A DNA stretch of 64,000 nucleotides from positions 62,001 through 126,000 of the forward strand of contig JAEYWX010000014.1 of the NCBI GenBank assembly GCA_023428755.1. The letters run 5' to 3'. The stretch is from Bacteroidota bacterium. GTDB lineage: Bacteria > Bacteroidota > Bacteroidia > Chitinophagales > Chitinophagaceae. Numbering within the stretch: position 1 is the stretch's first letter; every line of letters starts with the position of its first letter. Under the pieces are notes generated by a model. That model made no database searches and was not told where the DNA came from. It saw only the letters and a list, made by a program, of their open reading frames with translations. The position numbers and the translations under genes are program-made. This document shows positions 1-9,606 of this stretch, piece by piece.

Positions 1-1870
1 TAATTCAACGGTGCGTATTAAAAGCAGAACAAGTGGTGCTGGTATTACCGAACAGGATTGGCAGGAAACAGCAGGCAGCGAAAGTGGCTATGTAGTTGCC
101 GATCCAACCAATCCGGATATTGTGTATGGCGGTAACTACGGTGGTTATCTTTCACGCCTCGATCATAAGACTGGTGAGAACAGAGCTATCAGTGTGTGGC
201 CCGACAACCCGATGGGTGCCGGTGCCGATGTGTTGAAGTATCGTTTTCAATGGAACTTCCCCATTTTCTTTTCACCACACAATCCAAAGAAATTATATAC
301 GGCAGGTAACGTATTGTTTGCAACAGAAAACGAAGGACAAAGCTGGACGGCTTTATCACCAGACTTAACAACCAACGATAAGAGCAAACAAAAATCAAGT
401 GGCGGCCCGATTACACAAGACAATACAAGTGTTGAATACTACTGTACCATCTTCACCGCTACAGAAAGTTTTGTAGAAAAAGATCTGTTATGGACCGGAA
501 GTGATGACGGCTTGATCAATGTAAGTAAAGATGGCGGTAAAACATGGGAGAATGTTACACCGAAAGATGCTCCGACGTTTATGATGTGGAATTGTGTAGA
601 TGTTGATCCATTTAAAAAAGGTGCGGCTTATTTTGTGGGTACACGTTACAAACTCGACGATTACACACCGTACATCTACAAAACAGAAGACTATGGTAAA
701 ACTTGGAAGCTCATCACCAATGGCATCAACAAAATGCATTTCACCAGAGCCATGCGTGCCGATCAGAAACGACAAGGTTTGCTGTATGCAGGTACAGAGT
801 TTGGTATGTACATTTCGTTTGATGATGGTGCCAACTGGAAACCGTTTCAACTGAATATGCCTGTTGTACCAATCACAGATATGACCATTAAAGAAAATGA
901 CCTCATCATTGCAACACAAGGTCGTGGTTTTTATGTACTGGATGATCTTACCGTTTTACAACAGGTGAAAGCAGATGTTGCAAATAAAAATCTGCATGTG
1001 TTTGATGTAAACCCCGGCTGGCGTATGCCGATGAATCGCTTCGGTCGCCGCTTTGGTACTGCACAAAACATCGGTGAAAATCCGGCGGGTCCGTTAGTAA
1101 TCACGTATTATGCGAATGCTGTTACCGATTCAACCAAAGCATCCATCAGCATCATGGATAAAAACAAAAAGCTGATCAAAATTTTCAGCACAGAAGGAAA
1201 AGATAAACTTGCGATCAAAAAAGGATTGAACAAGTTTGCGTGGGATCTGCAATATCCGCCGGCCGAACCAAGCGAAGGCATGATTCTCTGGAACGGAGCA
1301 CCAGGCACTATTACTGCTGCGCCCGGTAATTATTTTGCAAGGGTAAAAGTGGGGAACGATTCAACAGAAGTGCCGTTTACCATTAAAGCCGATCCGAATT
1401 ACCGCATGACACAGGAAGCGTATGAAGAACAATTCAACTTCCTGTTGAGTGTGCAGCAAAAGTTTAACGATGTGCAGAAAGGCATTAAAGACATCCGTGC
1501 ATTGCGTACACAGATCAATGAGTTTGTTGGCAGACAGGGTAAAGACTGTCCGAAGGAAATCAAAGACATGGCAACTTCCATTACCAAAGAGTTGACAACG
1601 ATCGAAGAAACCTTGTATCAAACAAAATCAAAGAGCGGACAGGATCCATTGAACTATCCGATCCGCATCAACGATAAACTCAGCGGTGTATTTGATGTTG
1701 CCAACAGTGGTTTAAATGCACCCAGCAAACAATCGAAAGAAGTATTTGCCGAGTTGAGTCAGCAAGCAGATGAGCAATTGAACAAGCTGAAGAAAATTGT
1801 AAGTGAAGAGGTGCCGAAGTTTAATCAGCTGATTCGGGAGAAGAGTTTACCGGTGATCGGTATTAAGTAA
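1..1870 (+). CDS. BNR/sortilin-like repeat secreted protein (5' end off window)
   Basis: The reading frame is open to the left edge, so the true start lies outside the window. The first in-window start-like codon, a GTG at 11, is not the start. The protein is a beta-propeller of the BNR/VPS10-sortilin glycosyl-hydrolase-like class. Asp-box-type motifs are visible as DGGKTWENV (about residue 170), EDYGKTWKL (about 225) and DDGANWKPF (about 280). A C-terminal part (about residues 360-619) carries a beta-sandwich-like segment and a helical, charged tail. Members of this family in Bacteroidota are large secreted proteins of about 1000 residues with no proven enzymatic activity, so glycosidase function should not be assumed. 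It ends before a strong hairpin at 1896-1918 and is convergent with trmD. Family call is good; function is unknown. Confidence 0.8.
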   Translation, partial: NSTVRIKSRTSGAGITEQDWQETAGSESGYVVADPTNPDIVYGGNYGGYLSRLDHKTGENRAISVWPDNPMGAGADVLKYRFQWNFPIFFSPHNPKKLYTAGNVLFATENEGQSWTALSPDLTTNDKSKQKSSGGPITQDNTSVEYYCTIFTATESFVEKDLLWTGSDDGLINVSKDGGKTWENVTPKDAPTFMMWNCVDVDPFKKGAAYFVGTRYKLDDYTPYIYKTEDYGKTWKLITNGINKMHFTRAMRADQKRQGLLYAGTEFGMYISFDDGANWKPFQLNMPVVPITDMTIKENDLIIATQGRGFYVLDDLTVLQQVKADVANKNLHVFDVNPGWRMPMNRFGRRFGTAQNIGENPAGPLVITYYANAVTDSTKASISIMDKNKKLIKIFSTEGKDKLAIKKGLNKFAWDLQYPPAEPSEGMILWNGAPGTITAAPGNYFARVKVGNDSTEVPFTIKADPNYRMTQEAYEEQFNFLLSVQQKFNDVQKGIKDIRALRTQINEFVGRQGKDCPKEIKDMATSITKELTTIEETLYQTKSKSGQDPLNYPIRINDKLSGVFDVANSGLNAPSKQSKEVFAELSQQADEQLNKLKKIVSEEVPKFNQLIREKSLPVIGIK

Positions 1871-1895
1871 AGACAATTGATGATTTATTTTTTGT

Positions 1896-1918
1896 TGCGG
1901 CGGCCTTTGGCCGCCGCA
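1896..1918. terminator. Bidirectional terminator between BNR protein and trmD
   Basis: A perfect 10-bp GC-rich stem (TGCGGCGGCC / GGCCGCCGCA) has a TTT loop and is followed by a T-rich run on the + strand (TTTATTTTTA). It sits between two convergent genes. Confidence 0.8.
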
Positions 1919-1985
1919 TTTATTTTTACATACTAGTTATTTCTGTTAACAGGTAAGATAATGTTTGCTGATATACATAACATGC

Positions 1986-2663
1986 TTACTCATCCAACAA
2001 ATCCGGTCTTCTTTCCTTTGTACGTTGCAGCGCCTGTTCGTGTCGCCATTCTTCAATTTTTTTCAGATCACCGCTCAACAGAATATCCGGAATTTTCCAA
2101 CCATTGTAATCGGCCGGGCGTGTATACACCGGTGGTGCCAGCAACTGATCCTGGAACGAATCGGTAAGTGCTGATGTTTCATCGTTGAGTACACCGGGAA
2201 TAATTCGTCCGATCGCATCTACCAACACAGCAGCTGCTAATTCACCGCCGCTCAACACGTAATCGCCAATGGAAATTTCCATGGTTACATAATGCTGGCG
2301 AATGCGTTCATCAATGCCTTTGTAATGACCACAGATGAGTAATAAATTTTCCTTAAGTGAAAGACGGTTAGCCGTTTGCTGTTTCAACGTAACACCATCG
2401 GGTGTGAGATAAATAATTTCATCGAACTTTTTCTCCTGCTGTAATTCGTTGATGGCTTTTTCCAGTGGTTCGCACATCATTACCATACCTGCACCACCGC
2501 CGTATTGGTAATCATCTACCTGTCCATATTCATTCACCGCCCACTTACGCAGGTGATGAACCGTAACAGTGAGCAACCCTTTCTCCTTTGCCCGTTTCAT
2601 AATGGAATGATTCAACGGACTATCGAGCAACTCTGGAACAATGGAAAGAATGTGAATATGCAT
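1986..2663 (-). CDS. trmD: tRNA (guanine-N1-)-methyltransferase TrmD
   Basis: It methylates G37 at N1 in tRNAs using S-adenosylmethionine, which prevents +1 frameshifting. At 225 residues it has the usual family length. The SPOUT trefoil-knot elements are visible: CGHYKGIDER at 111-120 and GDYVLSGGE at 133-141, followed by the acidic catalytic region with Asp168 before the YTRP motif. The N-terminal strand MHIHILSIVPEL is typical. The gene is alone here, not in the rpsP-rimM-trmD-rplS operon seen in many bacteria. Upstream of its start (about 2666-2696) is a C-rich/G-rich short palindrome of a dispersed Bacteroidota type. The identification is firm. Confidence 0.96.
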   Translation of the reverse strand: MHIHILSIVPELLDSPLNHSIMKRAKEKGLLTVTVHHLRKWAVNEYGQVDDYQYGGGAGMVMMCEPLEKAINELQQEKKFDEIIYLTPDGVTLKQQTANRLSLKENLLLICGHYKGIDERIRQHYVTMEISIGDYVLSGGELAAAVLVDAIGRIIPGVLNDETSALTDSFQDQLLAPPVYTRPADYNGWKIPDILLSGDLKKIEEWRHEQALQRTKERRPDLLDE

Positions 2664-2874
2664 GAAACCCCCAACCCCTAAAGGGAGGTATGAGATGCCG
2701 CAAAGATAAAGCTCTCGTCGTTAATCGTTCTTTTCAAGAATAAACAAGTCCTCCACTTTTTTATTCAACAACTTTAAAATTTTCAAAGCAAGGGTTGTTG
2801 TGAGAATATACTTACCGGCCATTCTTAACAAATTCCTTTTATTCTTTCCGGTTATTTTTGATAAAAGCGGATGT

Positions 2875-3846
2875 ATGAGGTTTTGTTTACTTTTTGTTTT
2901 CCTGCTATTTTTCATTTCCTGTATGGTATATACACCAGGAAAGTATTTTATAGGGCCATCTGCTTCTCTTTCCCCTATTCCTTTAAAGCCGCATACAAAT
3001 GATGTGGAGGTGTTTCTGAATGGAGAAAAACCTGTACGTTCATTTTACCGCATTAAAATGGTGGAAGTGCAGGGTGATCCGTTTACAACAGCTGACCAAA
3101 TGCTAATCCGACTAAAATCGCAAGCACAAAAAGAAGGCATCGATGCATTACTGGTCAACGACATTGGAAAGCAAGCCAATACCACAACTACATTACCATC
3201 CGGCGATGGTGTGATTGCCTATCAGAAATTGGTAGGACTCGGGATTAAATATAAAGACAGGATTGATTACATCGAACAAATATTGAAAGAACAGGTAGTA
3301 CAATTGTGGCCCGACGAAAACCCGGAACCTAAACAATTCAGTATTTCATTTAATTTGAAAGGAGAATTGCTGCCATTGAAAGATGAATTTACCAGTAACT
3401 TTTTTCAGTACGAATTGTTTGCATTTGAGGATGAAAACAGCATTTATTTACCATTACCGAATTGGGATTATAAGCCTGACAATGACAATCTGTTATTTTC
3501 AAAACGACTGAAAGTAAATGATGCTGTCGTTATCCGTTCTCAGTTTCAGATGGCTGGTAGCGGCATGCTTAAATCAACTGTAAAACGAAAGATGCCCGGC
3601 AGTGATCGTTTTGAAGTTTATGAACTGGAACGCTATTACAAAGGAAATCCGGGATTGCTTTCTGAACGAAAATTGAAAAAAAGAAAAGGCGGCTCGCTTA
3701 TTTGGGAAGATGAAATTTTGTACCGGTATAATGGATTACCTTCAAAAATAAAACGGTACCATTACAAAAACGGACAGAAGCAATTGTATTTCGAAATTGA
3801 AAACCGTTACCACAGCATCGATGATTTACCGGCAACGGATAATTAA
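2875..3846 (+). CDS. Hypothetical lipoprotein
   Basis: The frame is open from 2800, but the ATG at 2875 gives a proper lipoprotein signal: a hydrophobic stretch (RFCLLFVFLLFF) and lipobox FISC, with Cys16 as the predicted lipidated residue. The mature protein (about 307 residues) has alternating beta-prone segments. The C-terminal part is rich in Lys/Arg/Tyr with a YxNGLPSKIKRYHYKNGQ stretch, resembling antitoxin/MORN-like wedge repeats only loosely. I do not recognise the family. Its stop codon abuts the stop of the convergent S4-domain gene with zero spacing. Confidence 0.7.
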   Translation: MRFCLLFVFLLFFISCMVYTPGKYFIGPSASLSPIPLKPHTNDVEVFLNGEKPVRSFYRIKMVEVQGDPFTTADQMLIRLKSQAQKEGIDALLVNDIGKQANTTTTLPSGDGVIAYQKLVGLGIKYKDRIDYIEQILKEQVVQLWPDENPEPKQFSISFNLKGELLPLKDEFTSNFFQYELFAFEDENSIYLPLPNWDYKPDNDNLLFSKRLKVNDAVVIRSQFQMAGSGMLKSTVKRKMPGSDRFEVYELERYYKGNPGLLSERKLKKRKGGSLIWEDEILYRYNGLPSKIKRYHYKNGQKQLYFEIENRYHSIDDLPATDN

Positions 3847-4233
3847 TCAATCTTCCATAAACTCATCTAAATCTCTTCGTTCCCGTTTTGTAGGCCGCCC
3901 TACTTTACTCAATCGTTTGCCGGTATGGAACGATGAAGCTAAATACTGAACACGTTCCAGTTCTTCGGCAGGAGTAATATCAATATAATATTTAATAGCC
4001 TCACTGTATTGCACACGGTTGTGCAGCAGTCCGGTTACTTTTATACGCCAACGTTTGGCTTCGGTCTTTACTTCGTATTCATCGCCCACACTTACCAGCT
4101 TCGATGCTTTGCAGCTATCACCATTGTATTTCACTTTACCGCTGTCGCAGGCAGCTGCTGCCTGGCTGCGTGTTTTAAACAGCCTGATCGACCAGAGATA
4201 TTTATCTATACGGAGTTTTTCTTTCGCTTCCAT
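3847..4233 (-). CDS. S4-domain RNA-binding protein, Hsp15 family
   Basis: A 128-residue protein with an N-terminal S4 RNA-binding domain (about 7-65): LRIDKYLWSIRLFKTRSQAA is the classic S4 opening, followed by GKVKYNG. The basic C-terminal tail (GKRLSKVGRPTKRERRDL) is typical of Hsp15/HslR. In E. coli Hsp15 binds 50S subunits carrying a stalled nascent chain and helps recycle them. This role is transferred from the family and not shown here. It is convergent with the upstream lipoprotein gene and divergent from the DPP4 gene. Confidence 0.88.
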   Translation of the reverse strand: MEAKEKLRIDKYLWSIRLFKTRSQAAAACDSGKVKYNGDSCKASKLVSVGDEYEVKTEAKRWRIKVTGLLHNRVQYSEAIKYYIDITPAEELERVQYLASSFHTGKRLSKVGRPTKRERRDLDEFMED

Positions 4234-4290
4234 AACTGCTGCAATTTACAATTTGTGATTTGATTATATTCGTCTATTCAATTCAATAAT

Positions 4291-6462
4291 ATGAAGCATT
4301 TCTTTCTTGCATTTTGTTTTCTCCTTTTGGGATTTTTATCCTTTGCCCAATTCAAATCCGATAAAATCAAATGGACGGCCGATGGTACTTCCATGTACGA
4401 AAACGATCAGAACAGCATTACAAAAATGAACCTGAAAACTGGTCAGCAAACCGTGCTTGTTCCGGCCGATGTATTAAAAGTAAATGGCAAGACGATTAAA
4501 GTAGCCGATTTTGAAGTAAGTAATAACGATCAGCTGGTATTGATCTTTACCAACACTGCCCGTGTATGGCGTTACAATACCAGGGGCGATTACTGGTACT
4601 ACCACATCCCCACCAAACGTTTACAACAGATCGGGAAAGATCGTCCTGCACAAAGTTTACTCTATGCTAAAATTTCACCCGATGGTGAACTGGCGGCTTA
4701 TGTTTCAGAAAACAATCTGTATGTAGAAGAGCTTGCTTCCGGCAAATCGAAAGCACTTACTTCTACCAACAATACCAAAAAACTCATCAACGGCACATTC
4801 GATTGGGTGTACGAAGAAGAGTTTGGTTGCAGAGATGGTTTCCGCTGGAGTGCCGATGGCAAAAACATTGCCTACTGGCAGGTTGATGCCAACCAGATCA
4901 AAGATTACTACATGCTCAATACAACCGATGATATTTATTCAAAAGTAATTCCGGTTGAATATCCGAAAGTGGGTGAACAACCATCGCCTGTAAAAATCGG
5001 TGTTGTTTCCATTAAAACAGGTGAAACAAAATGGATGAATATTCCGGGTGATGCAGCGAATAATTATCTGCCACGTATGGAATGGAGCAGTGTAAATGAA
5101 TTGATTGTTCAGCAACTCAATCGTAAACAAAACGAAAGCAAATTGTACTTCTGCGACGCATCAACCGGTGAAGCAAAACTTTTTCATACCGAAACCGATA
5201 AAGCATGGATCGATATTAAAAGCCGATGGAACGATGATGATCCACGTGGATGGGAATTTATCGAAAAAGGAAAAGCATTTTTATGGGTGAGTGAAAAAGA
5301 TGGCTGGCGACATATTTACAAAGTAACACGTGATGGCAAAGTAATATTACTCACCATTGGCAACTACGATATTGCAGCCATCAGTGCAGTAGATGAAGCA
5401 AAGAACGAATTGTACTTTATTGCATCACCCGACAATCCAATTCAACGTTATCTCTACAAAGTAAAAATGGATGGTAAAAGCAAAGCGGTGCGTGTAACAC
5501 CTGCAGGTTACGAAGGCACCAACAGTTACGAATGTTCGCCTACCGGAAGTTATGCGGTGCATAGTTTTACCAGCAGATCAGTTGCACCGGCTACACAATT
5601 CTTAAATCTTGCAACACACAAACCTGTTGCGGGTGAAGAATTATTGAAAACAATGAAGCCGGTAAAGCGTGACAATCTTGAATACTTTACCATTACTACC
5701 GAAGATGGTGTTACCATGGATGGCTGGATGAGCAAACCAAAGAACTATGATCCATCAAAAAAATACCCGGTTGTATTATATGTGTACAGCGAGCCTGCTA
5801 CTACCACAGTTGAAGATGATTTTTATGCAGGTAATAATTTTCTGTTTGGCGGCGATATGAATGCACAGGGTTATTTCTATGTATCGCTCAACAGTCGTGG
5901 TACACCAACGTTGAAAGGTGCTGAGTGGCGCAAGAGCATTTACAAACAGATCGGCCGCATCAACATCCGTGACCAGGCAATGGGTATGAAAAAATTATTA
6001 GCTGATCGTTCTTACCTCGATGCAAGCCGTGTTGCTGTTTGGGGCTGGAGCGGCGGCGGATCATCTACGTTGCATTTACTGTTTCAATATCCCGATCTGT
6101 TCCAGACAGGTATTTCCATTGCAGCTGTAGGCAATCAATTGTTCTACGATAATATTTACCAGGAACGTTACATGGGTTTACCACAGGAGAATAAAGATGA
6201 TTTCATTAAAGGGTCACCTATTACCTATGCAAAAAATCTGAAAGGAAATTTATTGTACATCCATGGCACAGGCGATGACAATGTGCATTACAGCAATGCC
6301 GAAGTATTGGTGAATGAATTGATCAAACATGGTAAGCTGTTCCAGTTTATGCCTTACCCCAACCGTACACACAGCATCAGCGAAGGTGCCGGTACATTTC
6401 AGCATTTGTCAAAATTGTACACAGCTTACTTAAAAGAGAAATGTCCTCCTGGAGCGAGATAA
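4291..6462 (+). CDS. Dipeptidyl-peptidase IV-like S9 serine peptidase, exported
   Basis: The 723-residue protein begins with a Sec signal peptide (hydrophobic core LAFCFLLLGFLSF, cleavage near FAQ). A DPP4 N-terminal propeller follows, containing the substrate-binding Glu pair motif DWVYEEEFG. The catalytic domain has GWSGG (Ser587), GTGDDNVH (Asp662 region) and NRTHSI (His694). It is predicted to remove X-Pro dipeptides from peptide N termini in the periplasm or outside the cell. The nucleophile motif is GWSGG rather than the GWSYGG of many DPP4 enzymes, a minor variation. A TATATTCG box at 4265-4272, 18 nt before the ATG, resembles a Bacteroidota -7 element. A strong terminator follows at 6475-6505. 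Confidence 0.93.
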   Translation: MKHFFLAFCFLLLGFLSFAQFKSDKIKWTADGTSMYENDQNSITKMNLKTGQQTVLVPADVLKVNGKTIKVADFEVSNNDQLVLIFTNTARVWRYNTRGDYWYYHIPTKRLQQIGKDRPAQSLLYAKISPDGELAAYVSENNLYVEELASGKSKALTSTNNTKKLINGTFDWVYEEEFGCRDGFRWSADGKNIAYWQVDANQIKDYYMLNTTDDIYSKVIPVEYPKVGEQPSPVKIGVVSIKTGETKWMNIPGDAANNYLPRMEWSSVNELIVQQLNRKQNESKLYFCDASTGEAKLFHTETDKAWIDIKSRWNDDDPRGWEFIEKGKAFLWVSEKDGWRHIYKVTRDGKVILLTIGNYDIAAISAVDEAKNELYFIASPDNPIQRYLYKVKMDGKSKAVRVTPAGYEGTNSYECSPTGSYAVHSFTSRSVAPATQFLNLATHKPVAGEELLKTMKPVKRDNLEYFTITTEDGVTMDGWMSKPKNYDPSKKYPVVLYVYSEPATTTVEDDFYAGNNFLFGGDMNAQGYFYVSLNSRGTPTLKGAEWRKSIYKQIGRINIRDQAMGMKKLLADRSYLDASRVAVWGWSGGGSSTLHLLFQYPDLFQTGISIAAVGNQLFYDNIYQERYMGLPQENKDDFIKGSPITYAKNLKGNLLYIHGTGDDNVHYSNAEVLVNELIKHGKLFQFMPYPNRTHSISEGAGTFQHLSKLYTAYLKEKCPPGAR

Positions 6463-6474
6463 TATTCTTGTTAA

Positions 6475-6505
6475 AAAGAGAGGGTCGCTTTGCGACCCTC
6501 TCTTT
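6475..6505. terminator. Terminator between convergent DPP4 and GNAT-nitrilase genes
   Basis: A perfect 14-bp stem (AAAGAGAGGGTCGC / GCGACCCTCTCTTT) with a TTT loop and T-run on both strands ends two base pairs before the stop codon of the convergent gene. Confidence 0.85.
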
Positions 6506-6506
6506 T

Positions 6507-8030
6507 TTATTTCTTCAGCAGTTCCAATTTATACAAATCATGTCGCCTGTCTTTCATGGTTGTTACACTACCGTACTCATGCAGCTCCTGTAGCAATGAA
6601 AGATCTACATCACTCACCACAATCATTTCTGTGTTGGGCGATGCTTCGGCTTTAATCCCATTGACAGGAAATGCAAAATCAGAAGGAGTTAACACAGCAG
6701 ATTGTGCAAACTGCAGATCCATGTTATGCACTTTCGGCAAATTACCGACGTTACCTGCAATCGCTACATAACATTCATTTTCGATTGCTCTTGCCTGCGC
6801 ACAATAACGTACACGATTGTATGCATTTTGTGTATCCGTTAAAAACGGAACAAACAAGATCTTCATTCCCTGGTCGGCAAGCAGGCGGGGCAATTCAGGA
6901 AACTCTACATCATAACAAACCAATACACCTACTTTGCCACAATCGGTTTCAATCACTTTCAATTTATTACCGCCTTCAATACCCCACTCGTATTCTTCCG
7001 AAGGCGTAGGATGAATTTTATCGTAACTGTCAATCCGGCCATCCCTGTGCAGAAAGTAAGACGTATTATAAAGTTTCCCCTCTCTGATCTCAGGCATACT
7101 GCCGGCAATAATATTTACGTTGTACGAAATTGCAAGCCGTGAAATTTCTTTTACTAACGGTGCCGTGTATTGCGCCAGTTCTCGGATTGCCTTGTGACCC
7201 GGTAAATGATTGTATTTGCCCATGAGCGGCGCATTGAACAACTCGGGCAACACAGCAAAATCCGATTGATAATCGCTCACCGCATCAATAAAATATTCCA
7301 CATTGTTTACCAGCTCTTCCAGTTTATCGTAAGGCCGCATTTGCCATTGTATCAAACCAATCCGTACCATTTCTTTCTTTCCCTTGATCGGATTAAAGGC
7401 ACGATCATAAAATACGTTATACCAAACCAACAGTGTGGCATATCCCATCGACTCATTGTCTTCCGGTAAATAATTGTGAATTACTTTTTTGATCTGGAAA
7501 TCATTGGCCAACTGAAAACTCAAGGTCTGGTCGTGTATTTCACGTTTCTTTACTTTTTCAATGTATTGTTTGGGTGATAACTTATTTCCATACTTACTGT
7601 AACTCGGAATTCGTCCGCCGGCCATGATAGCACGCAAATTCAAACTCTCACAAATAATTTTTCTTGTATCATATAAACGACGGGCCAAACGTAAGCCTCT
7701 GTATTCCGGATGTATAAATACTTCGATGCCGTATAATACATCACCATCGGGATCATGTGTACCAAACGAATAATCGCCGGTGATTTGCCGGTAGGTATGA
7801 TTATCGCCAAAGCGGTTGATATCAACAATCAACGATAATGCACAGCCCACTACTTTGCCGTCCACCGTTACGCATATCTGTCCTTCGGGAAACTTTCCAA
7901 TGAGACGTGCAAGTGATTCTTCTTTCCAGTATTGTCCGCCCAGACTGGCATAGGCCTGCACCATTGATTCTTTCAGTTGTTGATAATCTTCGATTGTTAA
8001 GTTCCGCACTTCAATTGATGTTGTATCCAT
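6507..8030 (-). CDS. GNAT acetyltransferase-carbon-nitrogen hydrolase fusion
   Basis: A 507-residue two-domain protein. The N-terminal part (about 5-145) is a GNAT fold with a plausible acetyl-CoA loop around RGLRLARRLYDTRK (111-124). The C-terminal part (about 222-500) is a nitrilase-superfamily amidase with the full Glu-Lys-Cys triad: Glu263 in LPELFNAP, Lys338 in YDKIHP, and Cys372 in VLVCYDVEFPE. Nitrilase-superfamily enzymes cleave C-N bonds of small amides or nitriles. Fusions with GNAT are known in bacteria but their substrate is not settled, so I name none. It is encoded alone, convergent with the peptidase gene and divergent from the amidohydrolase gene. Confidence 0.92.
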   Translation of the reverse strand: MDTTSIEVRNLTIEDYQQLKESMVQAYASLGGQYWKEESLARLIGKFPEGQICVTVDGKVVGCALSLIVDINRFGDNHTYRQITGDYSFGTHDPDGDVLYGIEVFIHPEYRGLRLARRLYDTRKIICESLNLRAIMAGGRIPSYSKYGNKLSPKQYIEKVKKREIHDQTLSFQLANDFQIKKVIHNYLPEDNESMGYATLLVWYNVFYDRAFNPIKGKKEMVRIGLIQWQMRPYDKLEELVNNVEYFIDAVSDYQSDFAVLPELFNAPLMGKYNHLPGHKAIRELAQYTAPLVKEISRLAISYNVNIIAGSMPEIREGKLYNTSYFLHRDGRIDSYDKIHPTPSEEYEWGIEGGNKLKVIETDCGKVGVLVCYDVEFPELPRLLADQGMKILFVPFLTDTQNAYNRVRYCAQARAIENECYVAIAGNVGNLPKVHNMDLQFAQSAVLTPSDFAFPVNGIKAEASPNTEMIVVSDVDLSLLQELHEYGSVTTMKDRRHDLYKLELLKK

Positions 8031-8237
8031 AAATGCTGCTTATGTAGTGTTATAAAAGAAACCCGCTGAACGGGCGTGTAAAGGTAACAGACGGTGTTTT
8101 CTGCCTGTACGGTTGCGTTTTAGACATGAGAAGATAAACAGAAATCGGCAAACTACAGATACATAACTTTTCTGCTACCGAATTGTTCACCACAATTCCA
8201 CTGAAAAAATCATATCTTAACAACTCAACTACTTTGC

Positions 8238-9536
8238 ATGAGAACAAAATATTTTTTCTTTTTCCTGTTATTACTGTCATCCCTACACACAACAGCACAA
8301 CGTACACTAATCCATTGCGGTAAACTCATTGATACCAAAGATGGGAAAGTGCTCAATAATGTTACGATTATTGTACAAGGCACCACTATTGCTGATGTGG
8401 TAAATGGTTTCACTACTGCTACGGCAACTGATAAAGTGATCGATCTGAAAAATAAAACCGTGATGCCCGGCCTGATGGATATGCATGTGCACATGGAAAG
8501 CGAAACAAAAAAAGGCGGCGCTGCCGATCGCTTTACCATGAACCCGCCTGATATTGCTTTTCAAAGTACGGTGTATGCACGTACTACATTGATGGCTGGT
8601 TTTACAACGGTTCGTGATCTCGGCGGATCGCTGGTAAATATTTCATTGCGCAATTCCATCAACAGAGGATTGGTGATTGGCCCTCGCATTTATACCGCAG
8701 GAAAATCTATTGCCACTACAGGTGGACATGCTGATCCTACCAACTCCTATCGAAAGGATTTAATGGGTGATCCCGGTCCGGTGGATGGTGTTATCAACGG
8801 ACCGGAAGAAGCTGCACATGCAGTGCGCCAGCGTTACAAAGATGGAAGTGATGTGATCAAGATCACTGCAACAGGTGGTGTGTTGAGCCAGGCGAAAGAT
8901 GGATCGAGTCCGCAATTCAGCATCGAAGAAATAAAGGCGATTGTAACCACGGCAAAAGATTATGGGTTTACGGTTGCTGCACATGCACACGGTGCCGAAG
9001 GTATTAAGCGTGCCATTAAAGGTGGTGTTACCAGTATTGAACATGGAACGTATATGGATGATGAAGGCATTGCATTGGCGAAAGAATATGGCACCTGGTT
9101 AGTACCCACCATCATTGCCGGAAAATCAACAGCCGACAGTGCAAAAATTCCGGGTTACTATACCAGTATTGTAACACCCAAAGCATTGGAAGTGGGGCCG
9201 AAAATACAAGCCACGTTTGCAAGAGCTTACAAAGGCGGCGTAAAGATTGCCTTTGGTACCGATGCGGGTGTATTTGCACATGGGAAGAACTGGATCGAAT
9301 TTATTTATATGACTGAAGCAGGTATGCCGGCCATGGAAGCCATTCAAAGTGCAACCAAAAATGGTGCATTGTTATTGGGTGTGTGGGATAAACTCGGCAG
9401 TATTGAAAAAGGAAAGATCGCTGACATTATTGCTGTTGATGGTGATCCTATCAACAACATCAAAGCAATGGAGAAAGTGGTGTTTGTAATGAAAGAAGGA
9501 ATGGTGTATAAGAAAGATGGGGTACAGGTGTTATAA
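8238..9536 (+). CDS. Secreted amidohydrolase (imidazolonepropionase/prolidase-like)
   Basis: The 432-residue protein has a signal peptide (FFFFLLLLSSLHTTAQ). Metal-dependent amidohydrolase signatures are in order: DMHVHMES (HxH) near residue 80, VIKITATGG with the expected carboxylated Lys near 210, HAHG near 250, EHGTYMD near 272, and FGTDAG with the metal-binding Asp near 336. The subgroup contains Xaa-Pro or Xaa-Arg dipeptidases and imidazolonepropionase-like enzymes, so hydrolysis of a dipeptide or cyclic amide in the periplasm is the likely role. The exact substrate cannot be read from sequence. A terminator at 9560-9588 follows. Confidence 0.9.
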   Translation: MRTKYFFFFLLLLSSLHTTAQRTLIHCGKLIDTKDGKVLNNVTIIVQGTTIADVVNGFTTATATDKVIDLKNKTVMPGLMDMHVHMESETKKGGAADRFTMNPPDIAFQSTVYARTTLMAGFTTVRDLGGSLVNISLRNSINRGLVIGPRIYTAGKSIATTGGHADPTNSYRKDLMGDPGPVDGVINGPEEAAHAVRQRYKDGSDVIKITATGGVLSQAKDGSSPQFSIEEIKAIVTTAKDYGFTVAAHAHGAEGIKRAIKGGVTSIEHGTYMDDEGIALAKEYGTWLVPTIIAGKSTADSAKIPGYYTSIVTPKALEVGPKIQATFARAYKGGVKIAFGTDAGVFAHGKNWIEFIYMTEAGMPAMEAIQSATKNGALLLGVWDKLGSIEKGKIADIIAVDGDPINNIKAMEKVVFVMKEGMVYKKDGVQVL

Positions 9537-9559
9537 AGATTTTTTCTGATGATATTACT

Positions 9560-9588
9560 AAAGGCTCGTGCAAAATACACGAGCCTTT
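9560..9588. terminator. Terminator after amidohydrolase gene
   Basis: An 11-bp perfect stem (AAAGGCTCGTG / CACGAGCCTTT) with a 7-nt loop lies between two convergent genes. Confidence 0.8.
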
Positions 9589-9606
9589 GTTTATAAATAA
9601 AACCAA

